In this document: positions 1 to 6,106 of the stretch, piece after piece
How positions within the stretch are numbered: the stretch's first letter is position 1
How the letters are laid out: every line of letters starts with the position of its first letter
From: Bacteroidota bacterium
GTDB taxonomy: Bacteria; Bacteroidota; Bacteroidia; JAADEI01
Reading direction: 5' to 3'
Assembly (NCBI GenBank): GCA_015490475.1
Contig: WFXT01000140.1
Location: forward strand, 1 to 7,233
Length of the DNA stretch: 7,233 nt
The notes under the pieces: model-generated
Databases searched by the model: none
Told to the model about the DNA's origin: nothing
What the model saw: only the letters and a program-made list of their open reading frames with translations
Position numbers and translations under genes: made by a program

Positions 1-1584
1 ACCAATTCCAGCGGTTAAACACCACCAGCATGTAGAATCAGGGTCAGCGACAAGCAAGCCGTCAGAAGGCGGATAACCAAAAGTAGGAATTAAAGTGTTT
101 TTATACCAAAAGGCATCAGAAAAGGGAACTGCTCCTCCAATAAGGAAAATCTGTACATCCTTATTATGTGCCTTGACACTATTGAAATATCTCACAAAAT
201 TCCGGATTGACAGAGGATGTTTCTTGATTCCATAGGCAAACATATCATAAAGGTCCTCAATAGCCATTATGCCGACATTAAAAGAACCTCCTATATTGCT
301 TGACCTGTGTTGAGCATATTGCTGTATTAAGCCAGATGGGTCATTTATCCAGTCTCTGAGAGTGATTATTACGTAATCCCATGAAGGGTCAATAGTGGAG
401 GGTATAAACTCTTCAACATTTGTAGTATATACTGGCTTTCCTGCGTATATAACAGCAGTATCAGAAACCAGTGGTAAATATCCAATAAGTATTCCTGAAC
501 TATCAATTAATGTAATTCTTTGCTTATCTGTCATGTTGACAAGCACTGGATTTGTGCTTCCTGTAAAATTGCCAGTTATTCTAAAGAAAGCCCCACTGCC
601 CGTTCCATAAACTATTCCTCCTATGTGTGTTCCAGAAGCATTCCATTTTCTGGGGTAGATAATTTTTATGTATGCAATTCCAACACGTAAACCGGTAGAA
701 AATTGGTTTGTAATTTCAATTTCTGGGGTATTGACATTAGATACAATGCCTGAAGGCACTACTTGAGAGATTATTTCGGGCAAGTATCCATTCCCTTGTC
801 CATTATAGATAATGTTTCCGTTCAATCTTATTTCAAAGGAATAATTGCCATAATCTTGACCTGCTAATAATACCTCCATGCGGGCAGGCATACTGGTTAT
901 AACATCTGGGGCATACATAGTCACAGGTAGTGTATATGTACTGTTAGGTCCTATATATGGAATTCTGTAAAAACGTCCTTCAGAGAAGTCATACATACCG
1001 TGATAAAAAGCGAAATTTGAGACCTTGAAATATTTTCCTTTACCATAATAAGGTCCATCAAGCACAGATTCCTCAATGAAGTAGGTAATCTCTGATGCCT
1101 TCTGTGAAGTGTCATTAGCAAGATGTTGAATGATGTCAGGATTTGCTGTTCCCGGTTTCCACACCAGAAAATATACTGCAGTATCATTGAATAGGCTTCG
1201 TGTTCTGGAAATCCAGATAGTTCTGTCATAAAGAAGCGAATCTACAGTTTCATTGGACGGAATGCCAACAAACTCAATATAATCAGACGGTTGCAGTGTC
1301 CCTATTCTATTCTGATTGTCATTGCCAATGAAGACAGGAACAGACTCACCCTTATAGTAAAGCCACAATTCTTGAGCCTGTGCAGTAGCAGGCAGTCCAA
1401 GACTTTGCAACACTGACACTTCAACCCTGTATATGCCCTCCTGTGTTATTGGAATCTTAAAAATCTTGGAAGCACCTGATAACCATTCGTTACCATAGGG
1501 CATTCCCGCAAAAGCAATACCAGTTAGGGAAAATAATAGCAAATTCACACCACCCATTACCAACATGAAGCGAAGCGGTTTCAT
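1..1584 (-). CDS. PorU-like C25 (gingipain-family) peptidase, putative T9SS sortase, 3' part missing
   Basis: The reading frame is open for 528 codons from ATG at 1584 to the window edge without a stop, so the protein is cut by the edge. Residues 1-26 form a signal peptide (hydrophobic core about 6-22, likely cleavage after AFA). Residues 29-145 (PYGNEWLSGA, DYIEFVG, SLFNDTAVYFL) resemble the N-terminal region of PorU2-type proteins. From about residue 402 the C25 peptidase domain begins: DYVIIT, then AIEDLYDMFAYG and SIRNF (441-463), then PTFGYPPSDGLL (500-511). The His and Cys catalytic residues of the family lie beyond the edge and cannot be checked. Family knowledge: PorU removes the C-terminal sorting domain of T9SS cargo and attaches it to surface lipopolysaccharide. 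The start overlaps the PorV-like stop in ATGA, suggesting coupled translation. C25 membership is fairly sure; sortase activity and the PorU2 rather than PorU label are inference. It could also be a secreted C25 protease. Confidence 0.85.
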   Translation of the reverse strand, partial: MKPLRFMLVMGGVNLLLFSLTGIAFAGMPYGNEWLSGASKIFKIPITQEGIYRVEVSVLQSLGLPATAQAQELWLYYKGESVPVFIGNDNQNRIGTLQPSDYIEFVGIPSNETVDSLLYDRTIWISRTRSLFNDTAVYFLVWKPGTANPDIIQHLANDTSQKASEITYFIEESVLDGPYYGKGKYFKVSNFAFYHGMYDFSEGRFYRIPYIGPNSTYTLPVTMYAPDVITSMPARMEVLLAGQDYGNYSFEIRLNGNIIYNGQGNGYLPEIISQVVPSGIVSNVNTPEIEITNQFSTGLRVGIAYIKIIYPRKWNASGTHIGGIVYGTGSGAFFRITGNFTGSTNPVLVNMTDKQRITLIDSSGILIGYLPLVSDTAVIYAGKPVYTTNVEEFIPSTIDPSWDYVIITLRDWINDPSGLIQQYAQHRSSNIGGSFNVGIMAIEDLYDMFAYGIKKHPLSIRNFVRYFNSVKAHNKDVQIFLIGGAVPFSDAFWYKNTLIPTFGYPPSDGLLVADPDSTCWWCLTAGIG

Positions 1585-2690
1585 TGACGTGGTTCGCTTT
1601 CAGCACTTTCCGGATATACAAATGTGTATTTTATAGATACTACGTGTGATGGCAGAGATGCGTTTACAGAACCAACATTTAATAGTGCATAGTCAATATT
1701 TATAGTTCCAAGTCTAATGCCTGCTCCCAGTGTTGGCGTAGCAGACCAATACTGTTGTCCAGACCATCCTGAGAGTCGTTGTAGTGTATGAGCACCCAGC
1801 CTCAACCAGCCGATATCTGCAAACCCAATACTTACACCCAATAACGGTTCAATACTGATAATTTTTGTTCTAAGCAGAACATTTCTCTTGCCATCGGTTG
1901 TCATCACGAGGTCTAACTCAGGTTCAACACTTAACCATGATTTCAGCATCCATTTGCGAGATATTCCTGCTATGAAGCGTGGGGTGGCAAGTTCCCACGA
2001 TTTATCAGGCACAATGTTTCCCGTTGATTCCAGAATAAACTTCTCTTCTTCTGTAAAAGAAAACCTCCACACAGTGAACGTTCCGGTGATATCCTTTCCT
2101 ACTACAGCCCATCTCCACTTGTTATATCGTCCTTGAACACCCACGTCCATGCCAAAGCCCCATGCGGATGCAAAGGTTCCCGCTTTACGATGCAAAATTT
2201 TCACTGTTCCACCGATATTGAAATTTTTAAAAGACTGTCCATAACTGGTCAGGAAAGCGTAATCAGCAGAACTAAATGGCGTCACTGCATTAAAGTCAAG
2301 GCTTCCATCTGGTTGAACAAGGTAAAGAGTATTGGGTATATTATCAACACCTGTTCTTAAAAGAGCAAAGCCTACTGAACCTCCATGAACATTATGCAGT
2401 TTTCTGCTAAAGCCAAGATAAAGATATTGGACTATACCTCCAAAATAAGATGAATACATACCTATTATCTGTGCAGGACCGTCATACTTATGCAGTCCTG
2501 CCCCTCCACTCCAATAAATGCTTTCCGTTCCCCTTGCCCTTGCAACAAAAGCATTGCCCTGTGCCATTCCTTCACCACCAGCACCAAGATACAGATACTC
2601 ATTAACATAAATCCTATAGGCAGATTGTCCATAAATGCTTAATAATAGTCCATGTGATGCCAGAGCCAGCACCCATAATCGTGTAACCAT
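1581..2690 (-). CDS. PorV/PorQ-family outer-membrane beta-barrel protein (PorV2-like)
   Basis: 369 residues. A signal peptide fits residues 1-22 (MVTRLWVLAL start, hydrophobic to about 20). The first mature segment, NEYLYLGAGGEGMAQGNAFV (30-49) followed by RGTESIYW (53-60) and GAGL (63-66), matches the conserved N-terminal block of PorV-type proteins, which usually reads as a glycine/methionine-rich stretch ending in W-N-P-A-G-L. Here the N-P is replaced by S-G-G. The rest is alternating aromatic/glycine strands typical of an outer-membrane barrel. Family knowledge: PorV takes cargo from the T9SS translocon and presents it to the PorU sortase; direct neighbourhood with the C25 gene supports this role. 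The gene lies between the helical unknown gene (52-nt overlap at its start) and the C25 gene (ATGA overlap). The ATG at 2690 is chosen because it gives a proper signal peptide. Family confident; the PorV2 subtype rests on remembered sequence patterns. Confidence 0.85.
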   Translation of the reverse strand: MVTRLWVLALASHGLLLSIYGQSAYRIYVNEYLYLGAGGEGMAQGNAFVARARGTESIYWSGGAGLHKYDGPAQIIGMYSSYFGGIVQYLYLGFSRKLHNVHGGSVGFALLRTGVDNIPNTLYLVQPDGSLDFNAVTPFSSADYAFLTSYGQSFKNFNIGGTVKILHRKAGTFASAWGFGMDVGVQGRYNKWRWAVVGKDITGTFTVWRFSFTEEEKFILESTGNIVPDKSWELATPRFIAGISRKWMLKSWLSVEPELDLVMTTDGKRNVLLRTKIISIEPLLGVSIGFADIGWLRLGAHTLQRLSGWSGQQYWSATPTLGAGIRLGTINIDYALLNVGSVNASLPSHVVSIKYTFVYPESAESEPRQ

Positions 2691-3289
2691 TCGTAAAAAT
2701 TTTTAACGTCCCCCTTTAAAACGTGCTTTGCAGTAATTATTGTTTGCTCCCATTGTGGGGGCAACGCACCCCACATCTGTTTCCTCCTTCTGAGAATAAA
2801 TTTAACGAAGTCCAGAGATAATCGCAAAATGAGTCTCTTTCGCATAAAAACACATAGATTAATAACATTTTTCAGAGAAACTCCTACCGACAGTAAAACC
2901 CTTTTACTCCTATTCAAATGATCAACATTAATAGAAGCAAGGCGACGTGCCACTTCATAGTATGCCAATTCAAGCAAAAGCAAATCTATAAGCACTTCTG
3001 CCAGCAGATGGAAAAAGAAGTATCTTCTTTCGGGATATGAACCATGGCGTTCATACCACAGGTTCCGCAATTTCTGTTCAAAAGCAGGCAACTTGCTAAC
3101 ATGAAACTCTTTGTCTATTGCAATATGATGTATGATTCCTTTTCGCATGGGAATGCACATAATTCTTCTTATTTGTATATCACTAAGACGTTCCCCTCTC
3201 AGATGCATAAAATCGGGAAGGATGCCTCCGATATAAGCCAGTGGGGGAAGTCCGCAGGGCAGACTTAACAAATGCGAGACATAATACAA
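2639..3289 (-). CDS. Histidine-rich helical protein of unknown function, possible metal-dependent hydrolase
   Basis: 216 residues from a TTG start; no in-frame ATG exists near the conserved-looking start (MYYVSHLLSL), and a longer start at 3409 would run antisense through the dehydrogenase gene. I do not recognise a named family. Visible features: SH at 5-6, GGILPDFMHL (21-30), GIIHHIAID (51-59), EFH (61-63), then H94, E98 and D102 in the helix FFFHLLAEVLIDLLLLELAY (91-110). The spacing of H, PDF, GI-HH-ID, FH and H-E-D recalls all-helical metal-dependent enzymes such as acyl-carrier-protein phosphodiesterase (AcpH/DUF479) and zinc-dependent phospholipase C-like proteins; this is a pattern analogy, not an assignment. 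No signal peptide; the second half is basic (RKRLILRLSLD, ILRRRK). It is first in the operon, overlapping the PorV-like gene by 52 nt, so it is probably cotranscribed with it. Real gene: fairly sure. Start codon: moderate. Function: open. Confidence 0.65.
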   Translation of the reverse strand: MYYVSHLLSLPCGLPPLAYIGGILPDFMHLRGERLSDIQIRRIMCIPMRKGIIHHIAIDKEFHVSKLPAFEQKLRNLWYERHGSYPERRYFFFHLLAEVLIDLLLLELAYYEVARRLASINVDHLNRSKRVLLSVGVSLKNVINLCVFMRKRLILRLSLDFVKFILRRRKQMWGALPPQWEQTIITAKHVLKGDVKNFYEWLHDYGCWLWHHMDYY

Positions 3290-3300
3290 CGAAAGTTTAT

Positions 3301-3308
3301 TTACTTTG
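3301..3308 (+). promoter_or_regulatory. Candidate -7-like box for the threonine dehydrogenase gene
   Basis: TTACTTTG matches TAnnTTTG at all fixed positions but one (T for A at the second). It ends 7 nt before the ATG at 3316, so a transcript from here would be nearly leaderless. No -33 TTG is visible at the expected spacing. It abuts the opposite-strand box at 3309-3316 end to end. Confidence 0.25.
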
Positions 3309-3316
3309 CAAATGTA
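3309..3316 (-). promoter_or_regulatory. Candidate Bacteroidota -7 box for the minus-strand operon
   Basis: Read on the minus strand this is TACATTTG, a full match to the Bacteroidota -7 consensus TAnnTTTG. Transcription would start about 5-8 nt further, leaving a leader of roughly 12 nt before the TTG at 3289. I see no TTG -33 element at the usual 19-21 nt spacing, so the assignment rests on one box and its position. Confidence 0.4.
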
Positions 3317-4263
3317 TGGCACAAAGAATTCTAATATTGGGGGCTGCAGGTCAAATAGGAACAGAATTAACAGAATTCCTGCACAATCAAGGAAATAATG
3401 TTCTAGCAACAGATATAAAGGACCCTAATTATGTCAATTTTCCAACCGAATATGAAATAGTAGATGTTCTTGACAGAGATAAGTTACAACAAGTGATTTC
3501 AAAATTTAAGCCAGAAGTAGTATATCACATGGCAGCAATATTAAGTGCCACGGGGGAAAAGATCCCTCTTAAGGCATGGGAAATAAACATGCAGGGGCTT
3601 ATAAATGTCCTTGAATTGGCACGGGAATACCGGTTTAAACTCTTCTGGCCCAGTTCAATAGCCATCTTTGGTCCAACAACTCCAAAAGATAACACTCCTC
3701 AACACACCATCGTGGAACCACTAACTATCTATGGAATTAGCAAATATGCAGGGGAACGTCTGATTGACTATTATAAACATAGATATGGTCTTGACATTCG
3801 TTCGTTGCGTTACCCCGGTCTCATTTCGTGGAAAGCATTACCTGGTGGGGGCACAACAGACTACGCAGTAGAAATATTCTATGAAGCCATTAAAAATCAC
3901 AGATATACCTGCTATCTTGATCCCTATAGAACGCTTCCCATGATGTATATGGACGACGCTATACGCGGGACAGTTCAGTTGATGGAAGCACCCAGAGACT
4001 CCATAAAGGAAGCATCATATAACTTTTCTGCAATCTCTTTTTCTCCTCAAGAACTCGCAGACGAAATAAAAAAACACATTCCAGACTTTGAAATAAACTA
4101 TGAACCTGACGAGCGAGACCAATTAGCACAACAATGGCCACGTTCCATTGACGACTCACGAGCCCGTGAAGACTGGAACTGGAAACATGAATATGACCTG
4201 CCATTACTGGTAACAGCAATGCTTGAAAACATTGCCCGAAAACTAAATAAACAACTAACATGA
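3316..4263 (+). CDS. tdh: L-threonine 3-dehydrogenase, short-chain (extended SDR) type
   Basis: 315 residues, the normal length of this enzyme. It oxidises L-threonine with NAD+ to 2-amino-3-oxobutyrate, which 2-amino-3-ketobutyrate CoA ligase (Kbl, not in this window) splits to glycine and acetyl-CoA; cytoplasmic. Rossmann motif GAAGQIG at 9-15, acidic NAD-ribose residue D33, SDR residues S113/S114 and the Y139-x3-K143 catalytic pair (YGISK). RYPGLISW (165-172), GGGTTDYAVEIFYEAI (177-192) and LPMMYMDDAIRGT (207-219) are hallmarks of the Bacteroidota and animal SDR-type threonine dehydrogenases, unlike the zinc-dependent E. coli Tdh. The ATG at 3316 is chosen because it puts the Rossmann motif at the expected distance; an in-frame GTG at 3241 would add 25 unrelated residues antisense to the neighbouring gene. 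Its stop overlaps the next start in ATGA. All key residues are present. Confidence 0.95.
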   Translation: MAQRILILGAAGQIGTELTEFLHNQGNNVLATDIKDPNYVNFPTEYEIVDVLDRDKLQQVISKFKPEVVYHMAAILSATGEKIPLKAWEINMQGLINVLELAREYRFKLFWPSSIAIFGPTTPKDNTPQHTIVEPLTIYGISKYAGERLIDYYKHRYGLDIRSLRYPGLISWKALPGGGTTDYAVEIFYEAIKNHRYTCYLDPYRTLPMMYMDDAIRGTVQLMEAPRDSIKEASYNFSAISFSPQELADEIKKHIPDFEINYEPDERDQLAQQWPRSIDDSRAREDWNWKHEYDLPLLVTAMLENIARKLNKQLT

Positions 4264-4637
4264 CGAAACAAACTTTTGCAACCGCATTAAATTGTATGGA
4301 TGGTAGAACCCAAGAACCTGTGATTGATCTAATAAAAAAGGACGCCAATGTCACATTTGTTGATATGATAACTTATCCTGGCATGGACGGCTTTTTAGCC
4401 AATGCAAATGAAGATGATTTAAAACAGATATTTAGAATGATTGATATTTCGGTAGAAAAACACGGTTCACAACACATTTATATCGTCGGGCATTTTGATT
4501 GTGCGGGCAATCCAGTCAGCGAAGAACAGCACAAAGAAGACATAAGAAAAGCAGTACAAAGAATTAAAGAACGTTATTCGGATTTAACGGTTAAGGGTAT
4601 TTGGGTCGGAAATACATGGACTGCCGAAATATTATAG
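4260..4637 (+). CDS. Minimal beta-carbonic anhydrase-like zinc protein
   Basis: 125 residues, well below the roughly 200 of ordinary beta-carbonic anhydrases. The beta-class zinc and catalytic motifs are both present: C12-x-D14-x-R16 (in ALNCMDGRTQ) and H78-x2-C81 (in VGHFDCAGN), giving the three Cys/His/Cys zinc ligands and the Asp-Arg pair. After this comes a helix (EEQHKEDIRKAVQRIKERY, 88-106) and a final strand (VKGIWVGNTW). No signal peptide is seen, so it is probably cytoplasmic. Family knowledge: such proteins interconvert CO2 and bicarbonate, but short relatives are often untested and may bind zinc for another purpose. The start overlaps the tdh stop (ATGA), so the two are probably translated together; a metabolic link is not obvious. 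Fold and zinc site fairly sure, activity unproven. Confidence 0.75.
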   Translation: MTKQTFATALNCMDGRTQEPVIDLIKKDANVTFVDMITYPGMDGFLANANEDDLKQIFRMIDISVEKHGSQHIYIVGHFDCAGNPVSEEQHKEDIRKAVQRIKERYSDLTVKGIWVGNTWTAEIL

Positions 4638-4677
4638 GGTTGTCACTTAGCTGTGTGTGTAGCCTACGAATTATCAC

Positions 4678-4708
4678 TTCCACAATATAATTTTTTTTCG
4701 TATTTTTG
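4678..4708 (+). promoter_or_regulatory. Bacteroidota-type promoter for the T9SS cargo / PorP-SprF cassette
   Basis: TATTTTTG at 4701-4708 matches TAnnTTTG fully. A TTC at 4678-4680, one base from the -33 TTG, lies 20 nt upstream, within the usual 19-21 nt spacing. Transcription would start near 4713-4716, giving a leader of about 30 nt that is A-rich (AAAAAATAG at 4733-4741) just before the ATG at 4744, as is common in this phylum, which relies little on Shine-Dalgarno pairing. Confidence 0.6.
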
Positions 4709-4743
4709 TAATCACAAAAGGTAAACGCTGAAAAAATAGTGTC

Positions 4744-6078
4744 ATGAAGAGAACATTGTTGGTTCTCAGCGGTGTGAGCTTGCTAACTCCTCTTTTGGCT
4801 CAAGATTTTAATGGGGTTTACAATGCCACAATTTTTTACATTGGTCCGGGAGTTCCTGTTAAGATAGATAGCCACTACATCCATGCCAATGTTACAGGCG
4901 CAGAGTTAATAAACGAAGGAGACCTATACATTTCCGGCGATTGGACCAACGAAAACCCTAATGGAGCGTGGGTTAGTGGCAGTGGAACAGTTCATTTTGT
5001 TGGTGACACACAGCGAATTAAAGGTTCCGAATTCAGTTATTTCTCAAACATGTCATTGGAAGGAACAGGTGCTGTGAAATTAGAAAATGTTAATCCTGGC
5101 GATGTTTCTGTAATACTCAGAGATACTCTTTTCTTCTCTTCAACACAAATTTTGCATTTAAACAGCAGAACATTTCAAATTGATAATGCCTCACCTGACG
5201 CTATTCAGGGCGGTTCCGATGTTTCGTACATATATGGCGAAACACAGGATATTTCTAACAATGGAGCCAGAAACCTCAGCATAGTAAGATGGCAAATAGG
5301 AAGCAACACAGGTGCTTACACTATACCTTTTGGCTCTGAAAATGCATATTATCCACTTACGTATGAAGTAACATCTGCTGGCACTGGTAATTATGTGGCA
5401 TTTTCCACGTACGGAACCACTGACCCAACAGTATCACCAGCAGGTTGCAACAATAGACCTCTTCCTGGCGACCCAACCATATCAAGCGATTCAGCAGTAA
5501 CCAATACAATTTTATATGATATGGAATTTGATTCCTTAATGGTTAACAGATTCTGGAGAATATATCACGAAGACTATTCATCTTTACCTGTATTTAAACT
5601 AACTTTCACACTGAGTGATGATGACCTTGCTAAATGTAACAGTGGAACTATTGATTCATTGACACTAATTGCATGGAACTCTGCTGCTCAACAATGGCAA
5701 GAAGTGGGACAGGGAACATATTCATCACCACTTTTTGAAAGCGGTGAGATTCAGGTTTCAGCAATGTGGTGGACACTGGCAGAACCACGTCGCATTAGTG
5801 GAGAAGTGTTTATTCCCAACATTCTGACTGCTAATGGTGATGGCATAAATGATTACGTTGTTCCCATGGGTATTCCACCTGGTGCCTCTAATTACACATG
5901 GCGGATATATAATCGCTGGGGGGAATTAGTCTTTGAGAGTACTACCATTGGGGAGAAGTGGGAAGCCACCTGTAAAGGGCAACCATGCCCACAAGCCGTA
6001 TATGCCTATGTGTTAACATACACAACCCCAGACGGAAAGGTAACCAAACTGACAGGTAATATCACTGTAATCAAATAA
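4744..6078 (+). CDS. Secreted T9SS cargo protein with type B (gliding-motility, CHU_C-like) C-terminal sorting domain
   Basis: 444 residues. Signal peptide 1-20 (MKRTLLVLSG start, cleavage likely after LLAQ). Residues about 45-150 are beta-rich with motifs such as INEGDLYISGDWTN and GTVHFVGDTQRIKG, a pattern common in large Bacteroidota surface proteins and suggestive of stacked beta strands. Residues 150-350 have no domain I recognise. From about 355 the type B sorting domain is clear: FIPNILTANGDGINDY (356-371), WRIYNRWGELVFES (386-399), CPQAVYAYVLTY (415-426) and the terminal GNITVIK (438-444). Family knowledge: this domain directs export through the T9SS, and type B cargo usually depends on a PorP/SprF protein, here encoded 28 nt downstream. 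It is therefore probably surface-attached or released. The role of the mature part is unknown; adhesion or a structural role is only a guess. Confidence 0.9.
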   Translation: MKRTLLVLSGVSLLTPLLAQDFNGVYNATIFYIGPGVPVKIDSHYIHANVTGAELINEGDLYISGDWTNENPNGAWVSGSGTVHFVGDTQRIKGSEFSYFSNMSLEGTGAVKLENVNPGDVSVILRDTLFFSSTQILHLNSRTFQIDNASPDAIQGGSDVSYIYGETQDISNNGARNLSIVRWQIGSNTGAYTIPFGSENAYYPLTYEVTSAGTGNYVAFSTYGTTDPTVSPAGCNNRPLPGDPTISSDSAVTNTILYDMEFDSLMVNRFWRIYHEDYSSLPVFKLTFTLSDDDLAKCNSGTIDSLTLIAWNSAAQQWQEVGQGTYSSPLFESGEIQVSAMWWTLAEPRRISGEVFIPNILTANGDGINDYVVPMGIPPGASNYTWRIYNRWGELVFESTTIGEKWEATCKGQPCPQAVYAYVLTYTTPDGKVTKLTGNITVIK

Positions 6079-6106
6079 ACCATAAATCCCTTAAAATCTG
6101 ATAGCC

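Noticed and set aside
395..610. 71-codon open frame on the plus strand
   Set aside because: Antisense to the C25 peptidase gene, low-complexity product, no recognisable motif or promoter.
951..1229. 92-codon open frame on the minus strand
   Set aside because: It lies out of frame on the same strand inside the C25 peptidase gene, which is open across the whole stretch and shows family motifs.
1888..2360. Two overlapping plus-strand open frames (1888-2136, 2133-2360)
   Set aside because: Antisense to the PorV-like gene; their products show no family features and no start signal.
3044..3268. 74-codon open frame on the plus strand
   Set aside because: Antisense to the histidine-rich gene, whose opposite-strand product has coherent motifs.
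3241..3315. Upstream GTG start for threonine dehydrogenase
   Set aside because: It would add 25 residues not seen in the family, antisense to the divergent gene; ATG at 3316 puts the Rossmann glycine motif at the normal place.
3290..3409. Longer minus-strand start (ATG at 3409) for the histidine-rich protein
   Set aside because: The extra 40 residues would be antisense to the start and Rossmann motif of tdh, and would place the start beyond the candidate promoter.
3959..4354. 131-codon open frame on the minus strand
   Set aside because: Antisense to the tdh end and the carbonic anhydrase-like start, both of which are well supported.
4659..4698. GTAGCCTAC followed by a T-run, as a terminator
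   Set aside because: The stem would be 4 bp with a 1-nt loop and the T-run lies 23 nt away; no stable hairpin precedes it. The T-run is better read as part of the promoter region.
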